DNA of 64,000 bases. It comes from VGBV01 sp963780395. Its GTDB lineage: Bacteria; Actinomycetota; Thermoleophilia; Solirubrobacterales; 70-9. A model generated the notes under the pieces. That model searched no databases. It worked only from the letters and a program-made list of their open reading frames with translations, and had not been told where the DNA came from. Below, piece after piece: positions 46,500 through 55,180 of this stretch. The stretch lies in contig CAWABY010000004.1 of the NCBI GenBank assembly GCA_963780395.1, positions 205,520 through 269,519 of the forward strand. Reading direction: 5' to 3'. Position numbers and translations under genes: made by a program. The first letter of the stretch is position 1, and the number at the start of each line of letters is the position of its first letter.

Positions 46500-48028
46500 G
46501 GCTTCGGCAGCTCGCCGGTCTTCGCGATGCGCGCGTAGACCCGCGAGCTGGGGCGCGCGGTGCGCGCCAGCGTCGCTGGGTCATACGAGTAGAGCCCGAA
46601 GCGCTGGGTGTAGCCGACCGCCCACTCGAAGTTGTCCACCAGCGACCAATGGAAGTAGCCGCGCACGTCGGCCTCCTTGGCGCGGATCGACTGGCGGACG
46701 GCGCGCAGGTGGCTGGCCAGGTAGGCGGCACGCTGGTCGTCGTCTGAGTCGGAGATGCCGTTCTCGGTGACGATCACCGGCAGGCGATAGTCGCCGGCGA
46801 TCTCCAGCACCTGGCGCAGACCCTCCGGGTAGATCTCCCAGCCGAACTCCGTGCAGGTCGTGGGACACGGAGGGGCGCTGGGGTTGATCGCCGACTCGTA
46901 CTGGGTGCTGGGCAGGAAGTCCAGCAGCGGTATGCGCGGGGTGAGCTTGCCCAGGGCGGCGATGCGGCCGCGGAAGTAGTAGTTGAGCCCGACGAAGTCG
47001 GCCTTGTTCGCGAGCTTGCGGCTGCGCTCTCCCGGGTCGACGACCCCGTCGGCGTCGCGGTCCCTGATGCCGTTGACCGCGGCCTCCATGAACAGCCTGT
47101 CGAAGAGGTACTCGGCGTTCCCCGTCGATCGGACGTCGGCGGGCCTGCCCGGGTCAGCGGGCGTGAAGGCGACCATGTTGTGGACGAAGCCGACCCGGGA
47201 GTTCCGGTCCTTGCGCTTGATCGCCTTGTAGGCGACCGCGTTCGCGTCCGCCATGTTCACGATCGCGTCGATGACACCGGTGAAGCTCCAGGCCCCCGGC
47301 GGGAAGTTTCCCTCGACGACGCCCGGAATGTTGACGTAGCCGTTGACCGCCACGACCATGGGCTCGTTCAGGGTGATCCAGCGGTTGACGTCGTCCCCGA
47401 GCTTCCAGGCCAGGTAGGCCGCGTACTTGCGGAACTCGCCGATCGTGTGGCGATCGAGCCAGCCCGACCGGGGAATCGCGGGCACCGGATCGTTGGCGCC
47501 GAGCGCGGCGAGCGCATCGCGGGTCGCGATCGGGTCGTGGATCCAGCTCGGCAGCACGAAGTGGTTGATCGTGACCCACGGAGTCATCCCCTCGGCGCGG
47601 ATCTCGCGCAGAATCCTGCTGTAGCGCCGGATCGCCCCCTGGTCGGCGAGCTTGTCGAGCGCCCGCACCCCGCTGACCCCTGCGGTGGACGTCGGGAACA
47701 CCCGGCTCCACTCGATGCTCATCCGGAACGCCTTCTGGTTCAGGTCGCGCGCGGCCAGGCGCACGTCCCGCTTGTGCCGGGTCCAGAACCCCGGGCCGTC
47801 CTCGGGCCGGTCGTCGGTGACGACGCCGCCGGCGATGTTGTCAGCGTCGTGGCTCCACAGCCACCAGTCCGAGTTCGCCTTCAGGTTCGTTCCCTGCCCG
47901 CCCTCGACCTGGAAGCCGGCGATCGCCACCCCCCACTGGAAGTCCTTGGGGAAGGCTCGCGCTTGGGCCGCGGCGGGCAACGCCAGAAGGGCAACGACGG
48001 CAGCGATGGCCGCTCCGCCCCTCCGCAT
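46496..48028 (-). CDS. Secreted glycoside hydrolase family 1 enzyme
   Basis: A 510-residue protein from the ATG at 48028, chosen because a signal peptide (MRRGGAAIAAVVALLALPAAAQA) follows at once. The GH1 fold is shown by FPKDFQWGVAIAGFQVEGG, FRMSIEWSRVFP, the acid/base Glu in WITLNEPMVVA and the nucleophile Glu in VIVTENGISD, then YFHWSLVDNFEWAVGYTQRFGLY. It should be a retaining beta-glycosidase acting outside the cell, unusual since most bacterial GH1 enzymes are cytoplasmic. The 87 bases between this gene and the terminator at 48114 hold its promoter region. Confidence 0.92.
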   Translation of the reverse strand: MRRGGAAIAAVVALLALPAAAQARAFPKDFQWGVAIAGFQVEGGQGTNLKANSDWWLWSHDADNIAGGVVTDDRPEDGPGFWTRHKRDVRLAARDLNQKAFRMSIEWSRVFPTSTAGVSGVRALDKLADQGAIRRYSRILREIRAEGMTPWVTINHFVLPSWIHDPIATRDALAALGANDPVPAIPRSGWLDRHTIGEFRKYAAYLAWKLGDDVNRWITLNEPMVVAVNGYVNIPGVVEGNFPPGAWSFTGVIDAIVNMADANAVAYKAIKRKDRNSRVGFVHNMVAFTPADPGRPADVRSTGNAEYLFDRLFMEAAVNGIRDRDADGVVDPGERSRKLANKADFVGLNYYFRGRIAALGKLTPRIPLLDFLPSTQYESAINPSAPPCPTTCTEFGWEIYPEGLRQVLEIAGDYRLPVIVTENGISDSDDDQRAAYLASHLRAVRQSIRAKEADVRGYFHWSLVDNFEWAVGYTQRFGLYSYDPATLARTARPSSRVYARIAKTGELPKP

Positions 48029-48113
48029 CACGTGTGCCTTGCCGACGTCGAACATCCGCCCCGCATGAAGCCGCAACCCTACCCCCGCTTCAGGCTCGTA
48101 GCGGACAGGACTA

Positions 48114-48140
48114 GGGGCGCCCGCCGCAGGCGGGCGCCCC
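48114..48140 (-). terminator. Strong hairpin ending the gmaS-mgs-fdh operon
   Basis: A perfect 12-bp stem GGGGCGCCCGCC/GGCGGGCGCCCC with a 3-base loop lies 16 bases after the formate dehydrogenase stop. There is no clear T-run, so strength as an intrinsic terminator is uncertain. Confidence 0.65.
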
Positions 48141-48155
48141 GGTCCCCCTCCTCCC

Positions 48156-49355
48156 CTACTGCTTGAATTTGGCCGCCTCTTCGGAGCCGCTGGTGGCGTC
48201 GCCCTCGCTGTAGGAGTGGGCGCCGGCGCCGGCCAGGGCGCCGCCCTGGACGATCAGGTACTCCTCGCGGATCGGCTTGCCCTCGAAGTGGCACTCGAGG
48301 ATCTCGCGGGTGCCTGCCGCGTAGCGCGCCTGGGCCGAGAGGCTCGTGCCCGAGGTATGTGGGGTCATGCCGTGCCACGGCATCGTCCGCCACGGGTGAT
48401 CTTGGGGAGCCGGCTGTGGGAACCAGACGTCGCCCGCGTAGCCGGCGAGCTGGCCCGACTCGAGCGCCCGCACGATCGCGTCGCGGTCACAGATCTTGCC
48501 GCGCGCGGTGTTGACGATGTAGGACCCGCGCTTCATCTTGCCGATCATCTCGTCGTCGAAGAGGTTCTCGGTCTCGGGATGGAGCGGCGCGTTGATCGTG
48601 ACCACGTCGCAGACCGCGACCATCTCCTCGGGGGTCTCGTGGAAGGTGAGGTCCAGCCGTTCCTCCTCCTCCTTGGGCAGGCGGTGGCGGTCGGTGTAGT
48701 GAAGGCCGACCTCGAACGGCGCCATCCGCTTCAGCACCGCGTGCCCGATGCGGCCCGCGGCGACGGTGCCGACCTGCATGCCCTCGACGTCGTACTCGCG
48801 CGCCGCGCAGTCGGCGATGTTCCAGCCCCCGTCCACGACGGTCTTGTAGGACGGGATGTAGTTGCGGACGAGCCCCAGGATCATCATCACCACGTGCTCG
48901 GAGACGCTGATCGAGTTGCAGTAGGTGACCTCGGCGACCGTGATGTCGTTCGCGATCGCCGCCTGCAGGTCGACGTGATCGGAGCCGATGCCGGCCGTGA
49001 TCGCCATCTTCAGCTTCGGCGCCTTGGCGATCCGCTCCGCGGTCAGGTAGGCGGGCCAGAAAGGCTGTGAGATCACGACCTCGGCGTCGGGCAGGTTCTT
49101 CTCGAGCTCGGAATCCTCGCCGTCCTTGTCCGAGGTCACGACCAGCTCGTGGCCCGCGTCCTCGAGGAACTTGCGCAGGCCGAGCTCGCCCGAGACGCAG
49201 CCCAGCAGCTCACCCGGCTTGAAGTCGATCGCGCTCGGCGTCGGGGTGGTCTGGCCGTCGGGGTAGCGCTCGATCCTGGGAATGTCGTCCCGGGGGTACG
49301 TAGGTGGGTAGCCGTCCACCGGGTCGTCGTAAAGCACGCAAACGATCTTTGCCAT
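48156..49355 (-). CDS. fdh: NAD-dependent formate dehydrogenase (single-subunit, D-2-hydroxyacid type)
   Basis: A 399-residue enzyme oxidising formate to CO2 with NAD. It matches the methylotroph-type FDH family throughout: LLGCVSGELGLRKFLEDAGH, VISQPFWPAYLTAERIAKAP, TAGIGSDHVDLQ (substrate Asn/Ile region), NAD motif GTVAAGRIGHAVL, NTARGKICDRDA, GYAGDVWFPQPAP, and catalytic His in MTPHTSGTSLSAQ, ending IVQGGALAGAGAHSY. Length equals the family norm (about 400). It follows mgsC by 73 bases in one operon, so formate is expected as the end product of the C1 route encoded here. No metal or selenocysteine is needed. Confidence 0.93.
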   Translation of the reverse strand: MAKIVCVLYDDPVDGYPPTYPRDDIPRIERYPDGQTTPTPSAIDFKPGELLGCVSGELGLRKFLEDAGHELVVTSDKDGEDSELEKNLPDAEVVISQPFWPAYLTAERIAKAPKLKMAITAGIGSDHVDLQAAIANDITVAEVTYCNSISVSEHVVMMILGLVRNYIPSYKTVVDGGWNIADCAAREYDVEGMQVGTVAAGRIGHAVLKRMAPFEVGLHYTDRHRLPKEEEERLDLTFHETPEEMVAVCDVVTINAPLHPETENLFDDEMIGKMKRGSYIVNTARGKICDRDAIVRALESGQLAGYAGDVWFPQPAPQDHPWRTMPWHGMTPHTSGTSLSAQARYAAGTREILECHFEGKPIREEYLIVQGGALAGAGAHSYSEGDATSGSEEAAKFKQ

Positions 49356-49428
49356 CTATCTCTCCTCCATCGAGCCACCCCCGGACGCGAAGCGGAGGAG
49401 GTGGCGTTTGTCATGGTCGTTGTTCATT

Positions 49429-50802
49429 TCAGTTTGCATCCTGGCCCGGGATCCAGCTCGTTCCCGCCACCGGCACCTTCGCCATCGCCGACGCCTCGAA
49501 GGTGAGGGCGACCATGTCCTCGGGCTCGAGGTTGTGGACGTGGGACTTGCCGCAGGCCCGGGCCAGGGTCTGCGCCTCCAGCACCATCGCCCGCAGGTAG
49601 TTGGCGATCCGCCGGCCCCCGAGCTCGGCGTCGAAGCGGCTGGCGAGCTCGTCGTCCTGGGTCGAGATCCCGACCGGGTCGCGGCCCTCGTGCCAGTCGT
49701 CGTAGAAGCCGGCAGCGGTGCCGATCTGCTCGTACTCGGACTCGAAGTTGTGGGAGTTATCGCCGAGCGCGACCACGGCGGCCACGCCGATCGACACAGC
49801 GTCGGCCCCCAGGGCGAGCGCCTTGGCGGCGTCGGCGCCGTTGCGGATTCCCCCTGAGACGATCAGCTGCACCTCGCGGTGCATGCCCAGCTCCTGTAGC
49901 GAGCGAACGGCCTCCGGTATCGCGGCCAGGATCGGGATCCCCACGTGTTCGATGAAGACCTCCTGGCTGGCGGCGGTGCCGCCCTCCATCCCGTCGAGCA
50001 CGATCACGTCGGCCCCGGCCTTGACCGCGAGCGCGACGTCGAAGAAGGTGCGGGTGGCGCCGATCTTCACGTAGATCGGCACCCGCCAATCCGTGATCTC
50101 GCGCAGCTCCTCGATTTTGATCTCCAGGTCGTCGGGACCCGTCCAGTCGGGGTGGCGGCAGGCGCTGCGCTGGTCGACTCCCATCGGCAGATCCCGCATC
50201 TCCGCGACGCGGTCGCTGATCTTCTGGCCTAGCAGCATTCCCCCGCCGCCGGGCTTCGCGCCCTGGCCGACCACGACCTCGACCGCGTCAGCCCTGCGGA
50301 GGTCGTCGGGGTTCATCCCGTACCGAGAGGGGAGCATCTGGTAGACGAGCTTCGTCGAATGCTCGCGCTCCTCGGGCAGCATCCCGCCATCGCCGGTGGT
50401 GGTGCTCGTCCCCATCGCGCTCGCTCCGCGGCCAAGCGCCTCCTTGGCCGGCGCCGACAGCGCGCCGAAGCTCATGCCGGCGATCGTGATCGGGATCTCG
50501 AGCTCGACCGGGTTCTTGGCAAAGCGGGTTCCGAGTGTGACGTCGGTTGCGCACTTCTCGCGGTAACCCTCGAGCGGGTAGCGCGAGACGCTGGCCCCGA
50601 GGAAGAGCAGGTCGTCGAAGTGCGGCACGCGGCGCTTGGCGCCGAAGCCGCGGATGTCGTAGATCCCCTCCCGCGCCATGCGGTGGATCTCGTGGATCGC
50701 GTTGCGATCAAATAGGTGGGACTCGCGCAGCCCGGGGCGCCACTTGTCCTCGAACTCTTGGTCGAAGCCGCGCTCCTTGGAGAGCTGGTCGAACTCAGTC
50801 AT
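49429..50802 (-). CDS. mgsC: FMN-binding glutamate synthase-domain protein (MgsC/GlxD)
   Basis: A 457-residue protein corresponding to the FMN/Fe-S central domain of glutamate synthase, as a separate polypeptide. Seen are ITIAGMSFGALSAPAKEALGRGA, TGDGGMLPEE, VVVGQGAKPGGGGML, the FMN barrel (YVKIGATRTFFDVALAVKAGAD, DGMEGGTAASQE) and IVSGGIRNGADAAKALALGADAVSIG. In the N-methylglutamate pathway MgsC condenses methylamine with the ammonia-free intermediate to form N-methylglutamate; in rhizobia the homologue is GlxD. It is 26 bases from mgsB. Confidence 0.9.
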   Translation of the reverse strand: MTEFDQLSKERGFDQEFEDKWRPGLRESHLFDRNAIHEIHRMAREGIYDIRGFGAKRRVPHFDDLLFLGASVSRYPLEGYREKCATDVTLGTRFAKNPVELEIPITIAGMSFGALSAPAKEALGRGASAMGTSTTTGDGGMLPEEREHSTKLVYQMLPSRYGMNPDDLRRADAVEVVVGQGAKPGGGGMLLGQKISDRVAEMRDLPMGVDQRSACRHPDWTGPDDLEIKIEELREITDWRVPIYVKIGATRTFFDVALAVKAGADVIVLDGMEGGTAASQEVFIEHVGIPILAAIPEAVRSLQELGMHREVQLIVSGGIRNGADAAKALALGADAVSIGVAAVVALGDNSHNFESEYEQIGTAAGFYDDWHEGRDPVGISTQDDELASRFDAELGGRRIANYLRAMVLEAQTLARACGKSHVHNLEPEDMVALTFEASAMAKVPVAGTSWIPGQDAN

Positions 50803-50828
50803 CCCTGAGCCTCATCCCGCGCCCCCCA

Positions 50829-51524
50829 TCAGTAGTCCCCCGCGTCATCGACCTGGAAGTTGTAGAGCTGGCGCGCAGAGCCGTAGCGCTTGAACTCGGC
50901 CGGGTCGAAGTCGGCCTCCCCCCGCTCGAGCAGCTCGAGCAGCTCGGTTACGTGCTCGTCGCGCATCTCCTTCTCCACGCAGTCGGCTCCCAGTCCGGCG
51001 ACCTCCCCTCGGACGTAGACGTGCGCCTCGTAGATCGAGTCGCCGAGGCCGTCGCCGGCGTCGCCGCAGACGACCAAGCAGCCCTTCTGGGCCATGAACC
51101 CGCCCGCGTGCCCGATCGAGCCGTGGACGACGATGTCGACGCCCTTCATCGAGATCCCGCAGCGGGCCGACGCGTTGCCCTTGATCACCAGGGTGCCGCC
51201 GCGGCCGGTGGCGCCGGCCGACTGGCTGGTGTCGCCGGCGACGATCACCTGCCCGGACATGATGTTCTCGGCCACCCCGGTCCCGGCGTTGCCGGCGACG
51301 CGGACGGTCGCGAGCTTGTTCATCCCGGCGCAGTAGTAGCCCGCATGGCCGTCGATCTCGACCTCGAACTCGCCGTCGAGGCCCGCGGCGATGGAGTGCG
51401 CCCCGTCGGGGTTTTCGACCAGCCACCTGGTCCCGTCCTCGGCCTCGTGCAGGCGCTGGTTCAGATCCCGGACCGAGACGCTGCCGAGGTCGACCGTCTC
51501 CGCGGTGCCCGTAGAAACGGTCAC
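50829..51524 (-). CDS. mgsB: GXGXG-domain glutamate synthase-like protein (MgsB/GlxC)
   Basis: A 231-residue protein beginning with a GTG at 51524 that overlaps the amidotransferase stop. It is a right-handed beta-helix of the GltB C-terminal type, visible as repeated Gly-turns: GHAGYYCAGMNKLATVRVAGNAG, SGQVIVAGDTSQSAG, GGTLVIKGNASARCG, GSIGHAGGFMAQKG. It has no catalytic centre and is thought to scaffold the amidotransferase and FMN proteins, as in glutamate synthase. C-terminal RYGSARQLYNFQVDD is typical of the GlxC group. Confidence 0.9.
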   Translation of the reverse strand: MTVSTGTAETVDLGSVSVRDLNQRLHEAEDGTRWLVENPDGAHSIAAGLDGEFEVEIDGHAGYYCAGMNKLATVRVAGNAGTGVAENIMSGQVIVAGDTSQSAGATGRGGTLVIKGNASARCGISMKGVDIVVHGSIGHAGGFMAQKGCLVVCGDAGDGLGDSIYEAHVYVRGEVAGLGADCVEKEMRDEHVTELLELLERGEADFDPAEFKRYGSARQLYNFQVDDAGDY

Positions 51525-52429
51525 GCGACCTTCGCCCGCTGCCAGACGTAAACCCGGCCGGGCTCGGGCTCCCAGAGCTCGGCCTCCTCGGCGCCGGGCA
51601 GCGTCGCGATCGCACGGTACTCCGAGGCCATCGCCACCCATTCGTCGCTCTCGGCCATCACCGCCGGCTTGCAGGCGATCGGGTCGCGCAGCACCGCAAA
51701 CCCGTCCGCCGTGCCGACGGCGAAGGTGTAGAAGCCGTCGAGGTCGGTGAGGCAGCCGTTCAGCGCGGTCTCCAGGTCGTCCCCCTCCGAAAGCCGCCAG
51801 GTCAGGTAACCGGCGGCGACCTCGGAGTCGTTGTCGGTCTGGAACTCGATTCCCCTGCGGCGCAGCTCGACCCGAAGGCGGTTGTGGTTCGAGAGCGAGC
51901 CGTTGTGCACGAGGCAGAGGTCGAGCCCGGTCGAGAACGGGTGGGAGTGCTCGGTCGTCACCCGGCTCTCCGTGGCCATCCGCGTGTGCCCCAGCGCGTG
52001 GCTCGCCGAGACCGTCTCCAGCCCGAAGTCCTTGATGAACTTGCGGGGGTCGCCCTTCTCCTTGTAGATCTCGATGTGCTCGCCGATGCTCATCACCCGC
52101 AGCTCCGGGTGCTCGGCGTCCAGCCAGCGCTGGAGCTGGGGCCCCTCGGCCTCGACGGTGAACAGGGCATGGGTGGCGACCCGCATCGGATCGCTGACCG
52201 AGCCGAAGCTCTCGGCCAGCTCCCCCTCCAGCCCGCTCCAGGCGTAGTCGGGCTCCTCAGAGAACAGCGAGACCTTGACCGATCCAGAGGGCGCCGGATC
52301 GCGATAGAGCGCGACCCCCGCGCTGTCGGGGCCGCGGTCGGCCAGCTGAGCGAGCATCCCGCTCAGGTGGGACCCGAGGGACTCCTCAAAGTCGCTTGAC
52401 TTGCTGAACAGCCCGGCGATTCCGCACAT
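51521..52429 (-). CDS. mgsA: Class II glutamine amidotransferase (MgsA/GlxB)
   Basis: A 302-residue Ntn-type amidotransferase starting MCGIAGLF, where Cys2 becomes the nucleophile after Met removal. Further marks are LADRGPDSAGVALY, ALGHTRMATES, HSHPFSTGLDLCLVHNGSLSNHN and DNDSEVAAGYL. It is the amidotransferase third of a split glutamate synthase and would release ammonia or methylamine from glutamine or gamma-glutamylmethylamide. It lies 15 bases after the synthetase gene and overlaps mgsB by 4 bases. Confidence 0.92.
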   Translation of the reverse strand: MCGIAGLFSKSSDFEESLGSHLSGMLAQLADRGPDSAGVALYRDPAPSGSVKVSLFSEEPDYAWSGLEGELAESFGSVSDPMRVATHALFTVEAEGPQLQRWLDAEHPELRVMSIGEHIEIYKEKGDPRKFIKDFGLETVSASHALGHTRMATESRVTTEHSHPFSTGLDLCLVHNGSLSNHNRLRVELRRRGIEFQTDNDSEVAAGYLTWRLSEGDDLETALNGCLTDLDGFYTFAVGTADGFAVLRDPIACKPAVMAESDEWVAMASEYRAIATLPGAEEAELWEPEPGRVYVWQRAKVA

Positions 52430-52444
52430 CGGTGAACCTCGCTC

Positions 52445-53818
52445 TCAGGAGAGCTGTAGGTAGCGGTCGATCTCCCACTTGGTGATCTGCTCGTGCCCCT
52501 GCTGCCATTCGCGCTGCTTGCAGCGGATGAAGTAGTCGACGTAGTCCTCGTCCCCGACCGAGCCCAGCGCCTTGCGCATGACCTCGTCCTGCTCCAGCTC
52601 GCGCGTCGCGTCGAGCAGGTTCGCGGGCAGCGTCTCGATCCCCGTCTTCTTGCGGTCCTCGACGCTGGTCTTGTACATGCTGCCGGTGCTGGGGTCGCCA
52701 GGGTCGATCCCGTTCTCGATCCCGTCCAGGCCCGCGGCGAGGACCACGGTCGCGGCCAGGTACGGGTTGCAGGCGCCGTCCACGGTGCGGTCCTCGATGC
52801 GGCCGTGGTCGGGGATGCGGAGCATCATCGTGCGGTTGTTCCAGCCGTAGGTGACGTAGGCGGGCGCCCAGGTGGCGCCGCTGGCCGGTGCTCCGATCAC
52901 GAGCCGCTTGTAGGAGCCGACCGTGGGAGCGGTGACCGCGATGTAGGCCTTCGCGTGCTTCTTCAGCCCGCCGATGAAGTTGTAGCCCTTCTCGCTCAGC
53001 CCGAGCCCGTGCTTGTCCTTTTTCGGATCTTCCAGGAGGACGTTGGTGTCGCCGTCCCAGAGGCTCATGTGCATGTGGCAGCCGTTGCCGGTCAGGTGCC
53101 CGAACGGCTTCGGCATGAAGGTCGCGATAAGCCCGCGCTCCTGGGCCATCGCCTCGACCATGTAGCGGTAGAAGACCGCGCGGTCCGAGCTCGTCAGCGG
53201 ATCCGCGGGCCCCCAGTTCTGCTCGAACTGGCCGTTGGCGTCCTCGTGGTCGGTGGCGTACAGGTCCCAGCCGAGCGAGTTGACGTTCTTGACGACCTCG
53301 GCCACGAAGTCGAAGCTGCGCGTGAGCGCGCGGATGTCGTAGCAGGGCTGTTCGAGGTCGTCGAGCTGGTCGGCGATCTCGATGCTGCCGTCCTCGGTCT
53401 TGCGGACCAGGAAGTACTCGAGCTCGTAGCCGATCTTGAACTGGTAGCCCGCGTCCTCGCAGCGCTTCATCTGGTGCTGGAGGATCGTTCGCGGGCAATA
53501 GGGGTGCTCCTCGCCCTCGACGGTGACGTTCGATGCGAACCAGCCGACGTTGGGCTTCCAGGGAAGCTTCGTGAACGAGCCGGGATCGGGCATCGCGATC
53601 ATGTCCGGGTCATTGGGCTGCTGGCCGATGTCGCCGGCGGCGAAGCCGGCGAACCCGGCCCCGTCCTCCAGCAGGTCCTCGAGGTGCTCGGCCGGGATCA
53701 GCTTCGCGCTCGGGCGCGCGTGCATGTCGACGAAGTTCGCGAACAGGAACTCGATGCCGTCGTCCTTGACCGCCTTGCGAACGTCGTCCGCAGTGGGCTT
53801 CTTGATGGTTTCGCTCAT
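52445..53818 (-). CDS. glnT: GlnT/GmaS-type glutamine synthetase (probable gamma-glutamylmethylamide synthetase)
   Basis: A 457-residue GS-fold ligase. The ATG at 53818 gives MSETIKKPTADDVRKAVKDDGIEFLFANFVDMHARP, standard for the GlnT/GmaS branch. Active-site blocks: GYELEYFLV, NGQFEQNWGPADPL, GNGCHMHMSLW, TVGSYKRLV, NNRTMMLRIP and GACNPYLAATVVLAAGLDGIE. It would couple ATP hydrolysis to gamma-amide formation from glutamate and ammonia or methylamine. Operon partners mgsABC and formate dehydrogenase plus the divergent oxidase operon favour methylamine; GlnT and GmaS cannot be separated by eye. Its leader contains a 21-base palindrome (53886). Confidence 0.85.
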   Translation of the reverse strand: MSETIKKPTADDVRKAVKDDGIEFLFANFVDMHARPSAKLIPAEHLEDLLEDGAGFAGFAAGDIGQQPNDPDMIAMPDPGSFTKLPWKPNVGWFASNVTVEGEEHPYCPRTILQHQMKRCEDAGYQFKIGYELEYFLVRKTEDGSIEIADQLDDLEQPCYDIRALTRSFDFVAEVVKNVNSLGWDLYATDHEDANGQFEQNWGPADPLTSSDRAVFYRYMVEAMAQERGLIATFMPKPFGHLTGNGCHMHMSLWDGDTNVLLEDPKKDKHGLGLSEKGYNFIGGLKKHAKAYIAVTAPTVGSYKRLVIGAPASGATWAPAYVTYGWNNRTMMLRIPDHGRIEDRTVDGACNPYLAATVVLAAGLDGIENGIDPGDPSTGSMYKTSVEDRKKTGIETLPANLLDATRELEQDEVMRKALGSVGDEDYVDYFIRCKQREWQQGHEQITKWEIDRYLQLS

Positions 53819-53885
53819 ATCTGTATGTATCTCACACAGTGCGCGCCTGGGCAATAGGCGCAAACGCCAGCATTTCCCTTCCACC

Positions 53886-53906
53886 TATGTGTGCGTGCCA
53901 CACATA
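53886..53906. promoter_or_regulatory. Inverted repeat upstream of the glnT/gmaS operon
   Basis: TATGTGTG-CGTGC-CACACATA is a perfect 8-bp inverted repeat with a 5-base spacer, 68 bases upstream of the synthetase ATG. A further half-like CTCACACAG lies nearer the gene. This is a good candidate operator, perhaps for the GntR/UTRA protein at 62669; that link is inference. Confidence 0.5.
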
Positions 53907-53923
53907 TGAAGCTAGCGAGACCG

Positions 53924-53978
53924 TGGGCGAGCTACCGCAGCGCTCGCCCATCATCCATCGCGGCCGCAAGCGGCCGCG
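53924..53978 (-). terminator. Two hairpins between R2lox and the glnT operon
   Basis: Hairpin one: TGGGCGAGC/GCTCGCCCA (arms 53924-53932 and 53942-53950). Hairpin two: CGCGGCCGC/GCGGCCGCG (arms 53959-53967 and 53970-53978, AA between). Both lie just past the R2lox stop at 53993 and probably end that transcript before the next promoter. No long T-run is present. Confidence 0.5.
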
Positions 53979-53992
53979 AGGAGGAGTGCGAG

Positions 53993-54967
53993 CTACCCCG
54001 CCTGATGCCCGACCACGAAGTCGATCTCGGGGTCGAGGATCTGGTCGATCAGGGTCTGGTCGGGGGTGATCCCCATCTCGCGGCAGCGGTTGCGGTAGTG
54101 GCGCACCTTCTGGTCCTGGTACTTCTGGACCTCGAGGCCGGGGACGGCCTTCTGGTACTCGACGAGGCCGACCACGTTGCCGCGGTAGGCGTCGAACACC
54201 GAGTGGACCTCTGACTCCAGGTCGGGGTTCTTCTCGATCAGGGTCTTGCAGGCGCCGGTGCCGAAGGTGATGTGGCGGCCCTCGTCGCGGAGGATCAGCT
54301 TGAAGCCCTCGCGCAGACCCGGGAAGGCGTCCCAGAGCACGGTCGTGTCGATCACGATCTCGTAGGAGGGCATCGTCAGGACGCCCTCGACGAAGCCGTT
54401 GTAGGCGGCCGAGAAGCGCACGAAGGCGCGCTCGATCTCCTCTTCGCTCCCGTCCATCGCGGCCTCGAGCAAGTCGCGGCCGTACGCGGGCAACGCCTCG
54501 TGGAGGACGTCGCGGACCTCGAAGCGGCCGCTCGGATCGACGGTGGCGCCGCGAACCAGGAAATGGCGGGCGACCTCCTCGGGCTCGAGCACCCCGACCA
54601 CCTCGTCGTGCCAGCGCATGAAGAACTCGGCGTGCTTGGCCTCCTCCATCAGGAAGGTCGAGAGGTAGGTGACCCAGTCGAAGCGGCCGAGCGCGTGGGA
54701 GGCGGCGATCATCGGCACAAGCTCGTCGGTGACGGCCTGCTCGCCGGCGAGGAAGCGGACCGTGACGCCGAGCAGGCCCTCGCGCTGGCCCTCGTCGATC
54801 CGCTTCCAGTCGGTGACGTCCTGGCCGAAGTCGAGGTCGTCCACGTTCCAGATCTTGTCGATCGCGAACTTGTACTTGCGATAGACCGGCCCGCGGACCA
54901 TCTTCCGCGTGAAGTGGAACCGGCGGACGACGTCGGGGTCGGGGGCGCCGTTGGTCGCTTCAGGCAT
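53993..54967 (-). CDS. R2-like ligand-binding oxidase (R2lox)
   Basis: A 324-residue ferritin-fold di-metal protein of the ribonucleotide-reductase-R2-like group. By comparison with Mycobacterium R2lox as I recall it, the metal ligands map to Glu76 (AGEQAVTDEL), Glu109 and His112 (MEEAKHAEFF), Glu194 (YNGFVEG), Glu229 and His232 (RDEGRHITFG). Val79 and Tyr189, which form the Val-Tyr ether cross-link of R2lox, are both present at matching offsets. It should hold an Mn/Fe site and a bound long-chain fatty acid and activate oxygen. Its physiological reaction is unknown. It is the second gene of a bicistron (ATG overlaps the upstream TGA) between the two C1/amine operons. Confidence 0.85.
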   Translation of the reverse strand: MPEATNGAPDPDVVRRFHFTRKMVRGPVYRKYKFAIDKIWNVDDLDFGQDVTDWKRIDEGQREGLLGVTVRFLAGEQAVTDELVPMIAASHALGRFDWVTYLSTFLMEEAKHAEFFMRWHDEVVGVLEPEEVARHFLVRGATVDPSGRFEVRDVLHEALPAYGRDLLEAAMDGSEEEIERAFVRFSAAYNGFVEGVLTMPSYEIVIDTTVLWDAFPGLREGFKLILRDEGRHITFGTGACKTLIEKNPDLESEVHSVFDAYRGNVVGLVEYQKAVPGLEVQKYQDQKVRHYRNRCREMGITPDQTLIDQILDPEIDFVVGHQAG

Positions 54968-55143
54968 CAGCTCTCCTCGTCGGTTCCGGCCTCGCTCGAG
55001 GCGTCGACGATCACGTCGTCGAGCTCGAAGCTGTCGTGCTCGTCGGCCATGTGCTTGTGGACCGCCTCGATCAACGCGGCCTCGTCAGCGGCGACGATCA
55101 CCGCGCCGCAGCCGGCGTCGAGACACGCGTACTGGCGGGCCAT
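54967..55143 (-). CDS. DUF1059-like 58-residue protein
   Basis: ATG at 55143 to TGA at 54967, below usual length cut-offs. The product MARQYACLDAGCGAVIVAA, then EAVHKHMADEHD and an acidic tail (SSEAGTDEES), fits the DUF1059 pattern: an N-terminal Cys-x(4)-Cys and a HxxxxH-like C-terminal helix, suggesting a small metal-binding protein. Its stop overlaps the R2lox start by one base (TGATG), so the two are translationally coupled. A consensus promoter ends eight bases before the ATG, implying a leaderless or near-leaderless transcript. Function is unknown; a metal-delivery or partner role for R2lox is inference. Confidence 0.7.
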   Translation of the reverse strand: MARQYACLDAGCGAVIVAADEAALIEAVHKHMADEHDSFELDDVIVDASSEAGTDEES

Positions 55144-55151
55144 ACGGGCAG

Positions 55152-55180
55152 ATTATCGCGCGCTTGCTTCCCTGTACCAA
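55152..55180 (-). promoter_or_regulatory. Promoter of the DUF1059-R2lox bicistron
   Basis: On the minus strand TTGGTA (55180-55175), a 17-base spacer and GATAAT (55157-55152) form a good promoter. The predicted start lies within one or two bases of the ATG at 55143, so the mRNA would have almost no leader. Confidence 0.65.
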
